A DNA stretch of 64,000 bases, from positions 1-64,000 of the forward strand of contig NZ_JAEMNV010000011.1 of assembly GCF_016482825.1 (NCBI RefSeq), in the 5' to 3' direction. The DNA is from Antrihabitans stalagmiti (lineage in GTDB: Bacteria > Actinomycetota > Actinomycetes > Mycobacteriales > Mycobacteriaceae). A model generated the notes under the pieces. It did not search any database. It had not been told where the DNA came from and saw nothing but the letters and a program-made list of their open reading frames with translations. The translations under genes and the position numbers were made by a program. Below, piece by piece: positions 37,265-48,055 of this stretch. Within the stretch, counting starts at the first letter, position 1, and each line of letters starts with the position of its first letter.

Positions 37265-38538
37265 GCGCCGAGCACAGGCGGAGACACTTTTTCGATCTTG
37301 CCGATCAACTTGTTGCCGTTGTCGACATCGATCAGATACGACGGAATCTTGTGCTCGTCGTCGTCGCCCTTCCCTCTCGTTGCGCCCGGCGCCATGCCGC
37401 CCATACCCGGCATACCGTGGCGGCCAGCGGGAACGCCGCTCGGCGTGCTGCTTCTGGTGTCCGGTCCGCCTGCCGAGGTCGGCAATCCTGCGATCGGTGC
37501 GGCTGCGAGCGGCACGCCATTGCGATCGCTGTCGCGGGCAGGTCCGGGCGTCGTCGGATTGCCGGTCGATCGGCGATTTCGGTCGGTGGGCGAATCGGTG
37601 CGCGTTGTCGCGAGTGGGTCGTCGAGAGTGGTCGGACGTGTACGGCTGGGGTCGTCGGAGGCTGGTCCGGCCGGAACTGCCGAACTAGGGATAACTGAGG
37701 GCACAGCGGCTGCCGGGCTGGTCGACGCTGGACCGGTCTGCGTGCCTGTCGGGTCGGGCTGCTCGCTCGGCGTGCCTATCTGGCCGTTGTTCGGGGCGGT
37801 CGGCAGGTTCGGCCCACCCGAGGACAGTCCGGAGTTGGTCGTGCTCGATCGATCGCTGCTGTGGCTGATCGCGTAGCCGGCGATGGGGTTCTCCGGCACC
37901 GGCAAGACGGGTGTCTGCGAATCGATGACACGCACACCTGGCCGATATTGCGTGATCATCGCCGTTCGGACCTGTTCTTCTAGCTCGGTCTCCCTGTCGT
38001 ACTGCGTCTTCCATCCGGAATCGCGCTCGAACGGGTTGAACGAGCCTGGATCGGCGGCAGCCGACTGCTGCGGTGGTGGCACGTTCGCCTTCGCCTCGGC
38101 AAGCCGTGCTTCGAGTAGGTCCAGACCGTTGGCCGTCATCTGCATAGCCAGCGGCAGATCGGCGAAACCGCTCGAGAAAGCCGCTATCCCCCGCGCGGCC
38201 TTCGTCGCCGATGCGCCCTGCCACTTCTCGCCGATTGCAGCTTGGGCAACGGCCGCAAATGTTGTTGCTGCTTCAGCCGAACGGCCCGCCAACGCACGCC
38301 ACACATCGGCTATGGCATTGACCTCGTTCGACTGAATTCCCCGCACCTGGCTGTAGATCTCGGCGTGCGACATACCTTCGAACGGTTCTTCCGCTTTTAT
38401 TGCGAGTTCGCTGTCGAAAGCTCCGGTGAATCGCGGCGCAATCGAGCCCCATTCACCGGACAACACGTCGATATCACTCTGGACGAGTCCGTCGATGAAT
38501 TTGCGATGAATGGGGTCCTGCAGATCGTCGTACGTCAT
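37261..38538 (-). CDS. PPE-like WXG-domain protein with long disordered tail
   Basis: A 425-aa protein. Residues 1-155 are helical, with WQG at 106-108 inside a helix-turn-helix as in PPE/WXG100 proteins. Residues about 160-385 are low-complexity Pro/Ser/Thr/Asp/Gly. The last 35 residues form a distinct block (PSYLIDVDNGNKLIG, VSPPVLGA) that I associate with ESX-linked proteins of Nocardiaceae. No signal peptide, consistent with type VII export. Both ends overlap neighbours by 4 nt, giving a coupled small partner / PPE-like / EspG-like trio. Confidence 0.7.
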   Translation of the reverse strand: MTYDDLQDPIHRKFIDGLVQSDIDVLSGEWGSIAPRFTGAFDSELAIKAEEPFEGMSHAEIYSQVRGIQSNEVNAIADVWRALAGRSAEAATTFAAVAQAAIGEKWQGASATKAARGIAAFSSGFADLPLAMQMTANGLDLLEARLAEAKANVPPPQQSAAADPGSFNPFERDSGWKTQYDRETELEEQVRTAMITQYRPGVRVIDSQTPVLPVPENPIAGYAISHSSDRSSTTNSGLSSGGPNLPTAPNNGQIGTPSEQPDPTGTQTGPASTSPAAAVPSVIPSSAVPAGPASDDPSRTRPTTLDDPLATTRTDSPTDRNRRSTGNPTTPGPARDSDRNGVPLAAAPIAGLPTSAGGPDTRSSTPSGVPAGRHGMPGMGGMAPGATRGKGDDDEHKIPSYLIDVDNGNKLIGKIEKVSPPVLGA

Positions 38539-38918
38539 CGGGGACCCTCGACACTCGGCAGCGCGCCGGCGAGGTCGCGGTCCTCTTCGACAAGTCGCGA
38601 CACCGAATGCGAGACAGTCTCTTGGATGAGCTTCACCACGGTGATGTTCTGCTCGAACCGAGTAACGAGGGCGTCGACCCCACCGACGGCCTTGCGCTCG
38701 AACTTTCCAGCCAAAGCCGCCGCGGACGGTAGGTCGCCATAGCCGGTTAGTACATGCTGATTCGTCGCGGTCTGACGCAAACGAGATAGCTCCTCGATGA
38801 ATGCCTCGCAGGCATCATGCACACTTTTCGCGACGATCGGGTCCAGATTCAACTGGCCAGTAGCGGCCTCATTAGACAGATCTCGCCAGAGTGCCACACC
38901 GGGCTCTTCGTCGGGCAT
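38535..38918 (-). CDS. Small helical partner of the PPE-like protein (PE-like)
   Basis: A 127-aa, mostly alpha-helical protein without signal peptide or membrane helix. Helical segments (SVHDACEAFIEELSRLRQTA; VDALVTRFEQNITVVKLIQE) could form a helical hairpin like PE or WXG100 proteins, although no canonical WxG or PE motif is seen. GGAGGA lies just before the ATG. The ATGA overlap with the PPE-like gene parallels PE-PPE gene pairs; the pairing is inference. Confidence 0.6.
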   Translation of the reverse strand: MPDEEPGVALWRDLSNEAATGQLNLDPIVAKSVHDACEAFIEELSRLRQTATNQHVLTGYGDLPSAAALAGKFERKAVGGVDALVTRFEQNITVVKLIQETVSHSVSRLVEEDRDLAGALPSVEGPR

Positions 38919-38949
38919 TCGGTTCCTCCGAAATTCAAGGTGAAGCGAA

Positions 38950-39501
38950 CTAGTTCGGGAGCACAGAGTTCAGTGCGATTGCGTCGCGAATGACCACATC
39001 ACAGGGATCTTCCGCCTTTTCCTCGGAAAACATCGTCGCGACTTCAATCATTACGACGCCGCCATTTACTGCGTATCCAATAAAGCAGTCTTCGTCTTGC
39101 ATTGAGGAGGTCGACTGATACTGCAGAGCATCGCGTGTGCCGATCTTGATATCGCGAAACTTTGTGAAGCTCTTGTTTTCACGCATCTGATCTAGAGACT
39201 TATCACCGACGAACACAGTGAGGAAATACCACGGTCCGCTCCACGAGCAGACTTTCCAACCCGGGTATTCCACACCAGCGAGGTCGGCTTCCTCAGTCGC
39301 CGGATCCACCCCCATTTGCCGGAGTAGGTCGTCGGAGATCTCCGTACATGGATCGAACAACCCCGCCGGCTCGTCGGGATCGGCCGTCGGCGTGCTCGTC
39401 GCTTCGACCGGCTTCCCATCCGTCGTCGATCCACATCCCACGGCACTCAACGACCAAACGACGGCGACCAGCGCCGCAACTGCCCGCGTGGTCACCGTCA
39501 T
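38950..39501 (-). CDS. DUF3558-type lipoprotein
   Basis: A 183-aa predicted lipoprotein: MTVTTRAVAALVAVVW, then the lipobox VG-C at residue 23 (LSAVGCGST). A Thr/Pro-rich spacer leads to the domain FDPCTEISDDLLRQMGVDP ... WKVCSWSG, the pattern of DUF3558 actinobacterial lipoproteins. The 3' half is A/T richer (a sampled block near 39061-39120 is about 45% G+C) than the surroundings, suggesting transfer or relaxed codon use. Start ATG 39501 follows AGGGGGAC. It precedes the PE-like/PPE-like/EspG-like trio by 31 nt. Confidence 0.8.
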   Translation of the reverse strand: MTVTTRAVAALVAVVWSLSAVGCGSTTDGKPVEATSTPTADPDEPAGLFDPCTEISDDLLRQMGVDPATEEADLAGVEYPGWKVCSWSGPWYFLTVFVGDKSLDQMRENKSFTKFRDIKIGTRDALQYQSTSSMQDEDCFIGYAVNGGVVMIEVATMFSEEKAEDPCDVVIRDAIALNSVLPN

Positions 39502-39564
39502 TTGTCCCCCTCGACTACTTCGACGTTCAGTCACCCCGATCGGTTCCATCGAAATCGATGCCAC

Positions 39565-40521
39565 CTACCGACCGTTGTTTCGCACCTTCGCACCGGCTGC
39601 ACTCAACAGTTGCTCCGCTTGCGCCGCCATTGCCCGGATGACGTCCCCGGCTGCACGTTCGGACGTCACCATCCCGGCTGCCTGACCTGCATAGACGACG
39701 CCGACGTTCGGGTCGGCAGGGTCGTAGGCATCGACGATGACGTCGTCGTCCACGCCACCGCCGTGGAACTTGTCGGTGAAGTCGTTGGTCAGCGCTCGGC
39801 CGAACCAGCGTTCCGGCCATGGCTGGTGGCGGGCCCGGTCGAAGACCGGCGTGTAGACGGTGTCGGCGCTGCCCGCCGCCAGGACCCGCGTACGTGCATA
39901 GTCGGGTCCGATGGTCTCCGGGCTCGCGAGCAGGATGGTTCCGACGAGTACACCTTCGCCGCCTGCCGCGAGCACTGCTGCCAGACCTCGTCCCGTCGAC
40001 ACCCCACCGGCCGCGAGCACAGGCAGCGACGTCGACTCCAGAATCTCTTGCAGCAGCGGTAGTGTCGCAACCCGTCCTGTGTGACCGCCCGCCTCGCCGC
40101 CCTGCGCGACGATGATGTCGACGCCGGCGCGTTCGGCAATTCGCAGGTCGTCGATCGTATTGACCTGTGCGAGAACAGGAATCCCGGCATCGTGGATCCG
40201 CGCAACATAGGGCGCGGGATCGCCGAAGGACAGCGAGATCAGCTTCGGCGTGTACTCGAGCGCTGCGTCGAGAAGCGTCGCGTCGTCGTCGAGCGACCAC
40301 GTCATCAGGCCGATGCCGACGTCTCCCCCGCCCGCACGTGCAATGGCAACCTCGTCGGCGATCCACTCCGGTGTTGCGTAGCGCGCGGCACCGAGCATCC
40401 CGAGGCCGCCTGCCCTCGACACCTCACCCGCGAGTCGGCCACCTGCACGACCGCCCATGGGTGCACCGATGATCGGCAGCTCGATACCAAGACTTTTGGT
40501 AAGCCACGTTTCGAGCATCAC
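39565..40521 (-). CDS. Nitronate monooxygenase family FMN enzyme
   Basis: TIM-barrel flavoprotein of the 2-nitropropane dioxygenase / nitronate monooxygenase family, 318 aa. Family blocks: IGAPMGGRAGGRLAGEVSRAGGLG at the N-terminus, AQGGEAGGHTG containing the active-site His, VLAAGGVSTGRGLAAVLAAGG for phosphate binding. Relatives oxidise alkyl nitronates or act in fatty-acid-like pathways; the substrate is not predictable. GTG 40521 or ATG 40518 starts it, 11 nt behind lepA. Confidence 0.9.
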   Translation of the reverse strand: MMLETWLTKSLGIELPIIGAPMGGRAGGRLAGEVSRAGGLGMLGAARYATPEWIADEVAIARAGGGDVGIGLMTWSLDDDATLLDAALEYTPKLISLSFGDPAPYVARIHDAGIPVLAQVNTIDDLRIAERAGVDIIVAQGGEAGGHTGRVATLPLLQEILESTSLPVLAAGGVSTGRGLAAVLAAGGEGVLVGTILLASPETIGPDYARTRVLAAGSADTVYTPVFDRARHQPWPERWFGRALTNDFTDKFHGGGVDDDVIVDAYDPADPNVGVVYAGQAAGMVTSERAAGDVIRAMAAQAEQLLSAAGAKVRNNGR

Positions 40522-40532
40522 CGCACCCCCAG

Positions 40533-42368
40533 CTATTTCTTGGGCTTGTCCGAGTCCGACGACAATGCAGCGACGAAAGCTTCCTGAGGGACCTCGACGC
40601 GGCCGATCGTCTTCATCCGCTTCTTGCCCTCCTTCTGCTTCTCGAGCAGCTTGCGCTTACGGCTGATGTCGCCGCCGTAGCACTTGGCAAGAACGTCCTT
40701 GCGGATCGCTCGGATGTTCTCGCGAGAGATGATTCGCGAACCGATTGCCGCCTGGATCGGCACCTCGAACTGCTGGCGGGGAATCAGTTCGCGCAGCTTG
40801 GACGTCATCTTGTTGCCGTAGGCGGCAGCCGCGTCCTTGTGCACGATCGCGCTGAACGCGTCGACCGCTTCACCCTGCAGCAGGATGTCGACCTTGACCA
40901 GCTGCGACGCCTGCTCGCCCGACTCCTCGTAATCGAGGCTGGCGTAGCCACGGGTGCGCGACTTCAGCAGATCGAAGAAGTCGAAGATGATCTCGGCCAT
41001 CGGGAGCGTGTAGCGCAGCTCGACGCGAGTCTCGGAGAGGTAGTCCATGCCGCCGAGCTCACCGCGACGCTGCTGGCACAGTTCCATGATCGTGCCGATG
41101 AACTCGCTCGGCGAGATGATCGTGCACTTGACGACCGGCTCGAAGATGGTGCGTGCCTTGCCTTCCGGCCAGTACGAGGGGTTGGTGACGACGTGTTCGC
41201 TGCCGTCCTCCAACTCGACGCGGTAGACGACGTTCGGCGCGGTCGAGATCAGTTCGAGGTCGAATTCGCGCTGCAGGCGTTCGCGGGTGATCTCCATGTG
41301 CAGCAGTCCGAGGAATCCGCAGCGGAACCCGAAGCCGAGTGCCACCGACGTCTCGGGCTCGTAGGTCAGTGCCGCGTCGTTGAGTTGTAGCTTGTCGAGT
41401 GCGTCCCGCAGATCCGGGTAGTCCGACCCATCGACCGGGTAGAGGCCCGAATAGACCATCGGTCGCGGCTCGCGGTATCCCGTCAACGCTTCGGTTGCAC
41501 CGTTGCGCGCGGCGGTGACGGTGTCTCCTACCTTCGACTGACGGACGTCCTTCACTCCGGTGATGAGGTAGCCCACCTCGCCGACACCGAGCCCGACCGA
41601 CGCTTTCGGGTCCGGCGAAACGATGCCGACCTCGAGCAGTTCGTGTGTCGCGCCGGTGGACATCATCTTGATCTTCTCGCGCGGAACGATCCGGCCGTCG
41701 ACCACACGAACGTAGGTGACAACGCCGCGGTACGTGTCGTAGACCGAGTCGAAGATCATCGCGCGGGCAGGACCGTCAGCGTTGCCGACCGGAGCCGGGA
41801 CCATCTTGACGACATGGTCGAGCAACTCGCGGACGCCTTCGCCGGTCTTGCCCGACACACGCAGCACGTCGCCCGGCTCGCAGCCGATGATGTGCGCGAT
41901 CTCCTCGGCGTAGCGATCCGGATCGGCAGCGGGAAGATCGATCTTGTTGAGGACGGGGATGATCGTCAACTCTTTGTCGAGCGCGAGGTAGAGGTTGGCG
42001 AGGGTCTGCGCCTCGATCCCCTGGGCGGCGTCGACGAGCAGCACGGCGCCTTCGCAGGCTTCGAGCGCGCGGGAGACCTCGTAGGTGAAGTCGACGTGAC
42101 CTGGGGTGTCGATGAGGTGCATGACGAACTCGTCGCCGTCGACGACCCACGGCAGACGGACGTTCTGCGCCTTGATCGTGATGCCGCGCTCGCGCTCGAT
42201 ATCCATCCGATCGAGGTACTGGGCACGCATCTGGCGATCTTCGACGACGCCGGTCAGCTGCAGCATCCGGTCTGCGAGCGTGCTCTTTCCGTGGTCGATG
42301 TGCGCGATGATGCAGAAGTTCCGGATCCGCGCTGGATCGGTGAACGTCTTATCGGCGAAGCTTGGCAC
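40533..42368 (-). CDS. lepA: Elongation factor 4 (LepA)
   Basis: Translational GTPase that back-translocates or remodels ribosomes. G1 [18 protein letters not shown]3 DTPGHVDF and G4 NKID are intact, and the LepA-specific C-terminal domain ends with [26 protein letters not shown] 42368 is preferred to 42398 because GAAGGAGACGA precedes it; 611 aa, beginning [19 protein letters not shown]. Equivalent to Rv2404c. Confidence 0.96.
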   Translation of the reverse strand: MPSFADKTFTDPARIRNFCIIAHIDHGKSTLADRMLQLTGVVEDRQMRAQYLDRMDIERERGITIKAQNVRLPWVVDGDEFVMHLIDTPGHVDFTYEVSRALEACEGAVLLVDAAQGIEAQTLANLYLALDKELTIIPVLNKIDLPAADPDRYAEEIAHIIGCEPGDVLRVSGKTGEGVRELLDHVVKMVPAPVGNADGPARAMIFDSVYDTYRGVVTYVRVVDGRIVPREKIKMMSTGATHELLEVGIVSPDPKASVGLGVGEVGYLITGVKDVRQSKVGDTVTAARNGATEALTGYREPRPMVYSGLYPVDGSDYPDLRDALDKLQLNDAALTYEPETSVALGFGFRCGFLGLLHMEITRERLQREFDLELISTAPNVVYRVELEDGSEHVVTNPSYWPEGKARTIFEPVVKCTIISPSEFIGTIMELCQQRRGELGGMDYLSETRVELRYTLPMAEIIFDFFDLLKSRTRGYASLDYEESGEQASQLVKVDILLQGEAVDAFSAIVHKDAAAAYGNKMTSKLRELIPRQQFEVPIQAAIGSRIISRENIRAIRKDVLAKCYGGDISRKRKLLEKQKEGKKRMKTIGRVEVPQEAFVAALSSDSDKPKK

Positions 42369-42511
42369 TCGTCTCCTTCGGAAGTCGACGGTGGTCACCG
42401 CCGGATAACAGCGTATCCGCCATTGCGCCGCGTCCTGACATTCCGGGCTGTGACCTGCACTGGCCGGAGCGGGGATGAGAACGTGCGCGGACGCTACTAA
42501 ACTCGATTCCT

Positions 42512-43090
42512 ATGGCCCGACCGTGGAACGCAATCGGCAAGCAGCTCACCAGTATTGCCAAGGAACAAGCCCCCAAATTGGTGCGCAGTCAGGCGCCCAA
42601 GCTGGTCGAACGGCTGCAAAAGTCGGGCGTGCTCCCGAATGTTGCAAACGGCGCACCTGCCAGGTCGAGGACCGCCATCGACGTCCGTCCGGTCGCCTCG
42701 AACGCTGTGCCTACCTCCGAGCGTGCCCGTCGCATCGTCTACGCACCGCGACTGGACGGCCGCGCCGATCCGGGCGAAGTCGTGTGGACCTGGGTGACCT
42801 ACGAAGAAGATCCGCACAACGGCAAGGATCGCCCGGTGCTTGTGGTCGGACGTGATCGCGACACGCTGCTCGGGTTGATGCTGTCGTCGAATGCATCGCA
42901 CGCCGCCGACCGAAACTGGATCAGCATCGGTAAGGGCGGCTGGGATCACGAGGGACGGCCGAGTTGGGTACGACTCGACCGCGTGCTGGACGTCCCCGAG
43001 CAGGGCATCCGGCGTGAAGGCGCAATTTTGGAGCGCAAGGTGTTCGACGAGGTCGCCGCGCGCCTGTGCCACGAGTACAGCTGGCACTAG
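42512..43090 (+). CDS. PemK/MazF-fold protein with basic N-terminal extension (orphan)
   Basis: A 192-aa protein. Residues about 95-190 carry the PemK/MazF pattern: GEVVWTWVTYEED, GKDRPVLVVGRD and a Trp/Gly-rich strand region. The first 90 residues are basic and disordered-looking. No antitoxin-sized gene precedes it, and the partner genes are housekeeping, so a classic toxin-antitoxin pair is unlikely. It matches the context of Rv2405-like genes beside lepA. A TAAACT box 10 nt before the ATG and the lack of a ribosome site hint at a nearly leaderless mRNA. Confidence 0.8.
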   Translation: MARPWNAIGKQLTSIAKEQAPKLVRSQAPKLVERLQKSGVLPNVANGAPARSRTAIDVRPVASNAVPTSERARRIVYAPRLDGRADPGEVVWTWVTYEEDPHNGKDRPVLVVGRDRDTLLGLMLSSNASHAADRNWISIGKGGWDHEGRPSWVRLDRVLDVPEQGIRREGAILERKVFDEVAARLCHEYSWH

Positions 43091-43107
43091 ACGCTCGGAT
43101 ACAAGGC

Positions 43108-43150
43108 GAGGGTGGTCTCGACGTCGCCTGGCGTCGTCGAGGCCACCCTC
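43108..43150. terminator. Bidirectional terminator
   Basis: GAGGGTGG (43108-43115) pairs with CCACCCTC (43143-43150); the loop contains a further CTCGACG/CGTCGAG-like stem. Lies between the convergent 42512-43090 gene and the aquaporin gene. Confidence 0.8.
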
Positions 43151-43170
43151 GTTAGTCAGCTACGGGAAAG

Positions 43171-43941
43171 TCAGCTACGCATCTCGCGTGATCGTCCGTA
43201 GAGCACCCCGTAGACGAGAGCGCCCAACGCACCGCCGATCAGCGGGAACACGACGAACACCCACACCTGCGCGAGCGCACCGTCCTGATAGGGCGCCACA
43301 GCGAGGCTGCGGACCGGATTGAACGAGCCACCGTCGACGGGAATCGCGACGAGATGGACGACGGTCAACGTGAGACCGATCGAAATGCCTGCCATCGGCA
43401 CATCCGAGATCTGGTCGGTCGAAGCGAGGAACACGAAGACGAGCAAGCCGGTCAGTACGACCTCGATGATGATCGTCGCCGCCACGCTGTAACCAGGTTG
43501 GATCAACCCGTCACCGACCGAGAACGCCGACGGACTGTGATCGCCCCACCCGTTCGCACCAAGCCCCTTCGTCGCGCGGTCGTATCCCGGATTGTTCTGC
43601 GCGACCGCGTACAGCACGACGCCGGCGATGAACCCGCCCACAAGTTGCGCCACGACGTAGAGACCCGCGACGAGCGGACTGATTCGCCCGAGCAACAGAT
43701 TGCCGAGCGTGACCGCCGGGTTCAGATGGCAACCCGAGATCGGGCCGATCGCATACATGAGGAACAACAGGGTCAACCCGAAAGCCAGCGCGATACCGAG
43801 CCAGGTCACGTTGTTGCCCGCGAGGACCGCGGTACCGACGCCACCGAAGAGCAATACGAACGTACCGATCGCTTCCGCAACGTACTTCTTGAACTCCGAT
43901 ATCTGTTCCTTCTCCACGAATTCCTGTGCAGTCGGAGACAT
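43171..43941 (-). CDS. Aquaporin / MIP-family channel
   Basis: A 256-aa membrane channel with six predicted helices and two re-entrant loops. The first loop has the canonical NPA (HLNPAVT); the second reads NPV (SFNPVRS) instead of NPA, with the selectivity-filter Arg retained right behind it. The N-terminal 18 residues are charged. Water rather than glycerol transport is plausible from the short loops (AqpZ-like), but the NPV substitution could alter selectivity. Single gene, with terminators or gaps on both sides. Confidence 0.9.
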   Translation of the reverse strand: MSPTAQEFVEKEQISEFKKYVAEAIGTFVLLFGGVGTAVLAGNNVTWLGIALAFGLTLLFLMYAIGPISGCHLNPAVTLGNLLLGRISPLVAGLYVVAQLVGGFIAGVVLYAVAQNNPGYDRATKGLGANGWGDHSPSAFSVGDGLIQPGYSVAATIIIEVVLTGLLVFVFLASTDQISDVPMAGISIGLTLTVVHLVAIPVDGGSFNPVRSLAVAPYQDGALAQVWVFVVFPLIGGALGALVYGVLYGRSREMRS

Positions 43942-43995
43942 TGCCCACCTTTGCTCGCTCGTTTGTTGCTGCGACCCCGCATTCCGCTCGAAACG

Positions 43996-44838
43996 TTATG
44001 CCAGCCGGGTGATCTCCACAACAACATCGAGTGCAGTCGAGCCACCGCCGGAGTAAATGCCTTTCAGCGGTGGAACATCGGCATAGTCACGGCCGAGACC
44101 GACCGACACGTGCTGTTCGCTGATGGCGACAGCGTTCGTCGGGTCGTAAGCCCACCACGTACCCGTCCACGCCTCGATCCACGCGTGGCTCTCACCGGCA
44201 ACGGTCTCGCCGAGGTCGGCTTCACGCTTGGGATGGAGGTATCCGGAGACGTAGCGGCTCGGAATGCCCATACTGCGCAGTAGTAGCAGCGTCAGGTGTG
44301 CGTAGTCCTGGCAGACACCCTTACGTTCGTCCCACGCCTGCACCGCGGACGTGTGAACGCCCGTTGTACCTGCAACGTAAGACATTTCGGAGTGCACCCA
44401 CTCGGCGGCCTTCACGACGGCTTCGGCAGGCTCGGCACCCTTGGCGAGTTGCTTTGCGACACCGTTGAGTTTGCGGTCGCGCGGCACATACTTCGTCGGC
44501 GTCAACAGTTCGTCGAACCGGTCGAGCAGCATGTCGCTCTTCAAGTCGTCCCACGACCACGTTTCCGTCGGTGGGACAAAGGGTTCCGTCTCGACGACCG
44601 ACGAACCGGTGACCTCGAGCTCGGTATGCGGCGCGTGCAGGTCGAACGCCGTGACGGCGGTACCCCAGTAGTCGCGGTACCGGTACGAGCGCGTAGCCGG
44701 ATCGGTTTCGACGCGGTTGAGAATGACGTTCTGCCGGTAGTCGGCACGCGGCGTCAGGCGCGCTTCGTTGTAGGACGACGTCACGGGCGCGTTGTACGCG
44801 TAACCCGTCGTGTGGACGACTCGCATCCGCCAGCTCAC
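43996..44838 (-). CDS. Transglutaminase-like cysteine peptidase-fold protein
   Basis: A 280-aa protein with an N-terminal beta domain (Bact_transglu_N, RVVHTTGYAYNAPVTSSYNEARLTP) and a transglutaminase core with the catalytic triad Cys (GVCQDYAHL), His (ESHAWIEAW) and Asp (YDPTNA). It overlaps the alpha-E gene by 4 nt (GTGA). The trio circularly permuted ATP-grasp / alpha-E / transglutaminase is widespread and thought to make or process an unknown peptide-like product. Equivalent to Rv2409c. Confidence 0.92.
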   Translation of the reverse strand: MSWRMRVVHTTGYAYNAPVTSSYNEARLTPRADYRQNVILNRVETDPATRSYRYRDYWGTAVTAFDLHAPHTELEVTGSSVVETEPFVPPTETWSWDDLKSDMLLDRFDELLTPTKYVPRDRKLNGVAKQLAKGAEPAEAVVKAAEWVHSEMSYVAGTTGVHTSAVQAWDERKGVCQDYAHLTLLLLRSMGIPSRYVSGYLHPKREADLGETVAGESHAWIEAWTGTWWAYDPTNAVAISEQHVSVGLGRDYADVPPLKGIYSGGGSTALDVVVEITRLA

Positions 44839-45809
44839 AGTTCACCCTCCACTTCTGCCATGTCTTCGATGGGAATGCCTGCGTCGGTCCACGCGACCCA
44901 CGGCGCCGCGTGGAAGTACTGCAACGCGATCGCCTCTCCGACATCTCGACACGTTTTCTGCAATGACAGCAAGCGTGCTTGCAGATCCTCCAACAACACA
45001 CCGGGCGGCAGAAACTCGAGCTCACTACGGGCCCGGCCGAGCAGACGTTGGGCCTCGTCACGTGCGCCGACGCGACTGTTGGGTCGCTGATCGAGTTCGT
45101 CGAGGCAGCTTTCGGCGACGCTGATCGAATGGAACACCGACCTCGGGAACAAGCGATCGAGGAGGATGAATTCGGCGACCAGGTGAGCGTCGAGCGCGCC
45201 TCGGTAGGTCCGTAGGTAGGTGTCGTGCGCGCCCGCGGACCGCAGCACCGTCACCCAGGCCGGTGACGACGTTCGGTCGCCTGCTCGCGAGAGCAACATT
45301 CGAACCGTCATGTCGACTCGTTCGACCGACCTCCCGAGCAGCAGGAAGCGATACCCGTCGTCGCGGCTCAGCGTCGAGTCGGCCAAGCCGGCGAACATTG
45401 CTGCACGTGCCTTGATGTACTGGAAGAACTCGTGCGGGCCGAGGCGCCGAGCAGCGCGTTCACGTTCGGCCAGACCGTTGAACGTGGTGTTGAGGCACTC
45501 CCACATTTCACTCGACGTCACCTCACGAGCGCCGCGAGCATTTTCGCGGGCACTCGAAATCGAGTCGACGATCGAGCCGCCGTGATCTCGGCTGAACGCA
45601 ACCAGGTCGGTCACCGACCACACGTCGAGCGGACCGTCGGGCGGGTCGATACCGAGGACGCGGAGTAGCAGTCGGGACGTCCGGTCGGGGTCGACGGTCG
45701 CATCTTCGAGCAGTTGATGGACTGCCACGTCGAGGATGCGTGCGGTGTCGTCGGCACGTTCGACGTACCTGCCGATCCAGAAGAGTGATTCTGCGTTGCG
45801 GGCCAGCAT
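44835..45809 (-). CDS. Alpha-E domain protein
   Basis: A 324-aa all-helical protein beginning LARNAESLFWIGRYVERADDTARILDV, the diagnostic start of the alpha-E family, with ARENARGAREVTSSEMWE and RSVERVDMTVRML. It has no known catalytic motif and may be a partner of the ATP-grasp enzyme encoded 4 nt upstream. Equivalent to Rv2410c. Confidence 0.92.
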   Translation of the reverse strand: MLARNAESLFWIGRYVERADDTARILDVAVHQLLEDATVDPDRTSRLLLRVLGIDPPDGPLDVWSVTDLVAFSRDHGGSIVDSISSARENARGAREVTSSEMWECLNTTFNGLAERERAARRLGPHEFFQYIKARAAMFAGLADSTLSRDDGYRFLLLGRSVERVDMTVRMLLSRAGDRTSSPAWVTVLRSAGAHDTYLRTYRGALDAHLVAEFILLDRLFPRSVFHSISVAESCLDELDQRPNSRVGARDEAQRLLGRARSELEFLPPGVLLEDLQARLLSLQKTCRDVGEAIALQYFHAAPWVAWTDAGIPIEDMAEVEGEL

Positions 45810-45813
45810 GGCG

Positions 45814-47484
<1,671 letters not shown>

Positions 47485-47705
47485 TCGGTCATGGTGCTAC
47501 AGATGGCCAGTGGGCGTGGGCAGGGAGGTGTTAAATTCTGGAATCCTGGACTCCGAGTCCACAGCGGTCGGCGCCGGATTGGGATGGCCGTGCCGATGCT
47601 GGTATTCTCGACTGTCGGCGCGTCACCGCGCCCAACGTCTTGGAAAAGTATCGCTTTCTCGAGCACCAAGAGCGAGCTCCCCCGAACAAACGAAGGAACA
47701 CACGC
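47485..47705. other. Promoter region between ATP-grasp gene and rpsT
   Basis: 221 bases separating divergent genes, without a supported ORF. It must contain the rpsT promoter and 5' leader. Autoregulation of rpsT by its own product is known in other bacteria, but I could not identify a binding structure here. Confidence 0.5.
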
Positions 47706-47966
47706 GTGGCAAACATCAAGTCCCAGGTGAAGCGGATCCGCACCAACGAGGCGGGCCGTTTGCGCAACCAGTCCGTGAAGTCGGCGCTGCGTACGTCGAT
47801 CCGCACGTTCCGCGAGGCTGCTGCAGCGGGCGACAAGGACAAGGCCGGCGTCGCGCTGCTCTCGGCAAGCCGCAAGCTGGACAAGGCCGCGAGCAAGGGC
47901 GTTATCCACGCCAACCAGGCTGCGAACAAGAAGTCCGCACTCTCGCTCGCGTTCAACAAGCTCTGA
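47706..47966 (+). CDS. rpsT: 30S ribosomal protein S20
   Basis: An 86-aa basic, helical protein that binds 16S rRNA near the 5' domain. [20 protein letters not shown] at the N-terminus and [23 protein letters not shown] at the end are diagnostic. The GTG at 47706 is preceded by GAAGGAAC; the upstream ATG frame is not coding. Strong terminator follows. Equivalent to Rv2412. Confidence 0.97.
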   Translation: MANIKSQVKRIRTNEAGRLRNQSVKSALRTSIRTFREAAAAGDKDKAGVALLSASRKLDKAASKGVIHANQAANKKSALSLAFNKL

Positions 47967-47986
47967 TCTAGAACACTCGACGCTGC

Positions 47987-48018
47987 GCCGCCGTGGTCAC
48001 ATGACCGCGGCGGCTTTT
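47987..48018 (+). terminator. Intrinsic terminator of rpsT
   Basis: GCCGCCG-T-GGTCA (47987-47999) pairs with TGACC-G-CGGCGGC (48002-48014) around a two-base loop, followed by TTTT. Confidence 0.9.
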
Positions 48019-48055
48019 GGTGTGTCCAGAGCATCCTGGCAGACCCGGTTCGACC

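Noticed and set aside
37750-38050. Low-complexity Pro/Ser/Thr stretch of the PPE-like gene as possible frameshift or assembly error
   Set aside because: The frame stays open to a distinct, conserved-looking C-terminal block and couples exactly to the next gene, so the region is real disordered protein.
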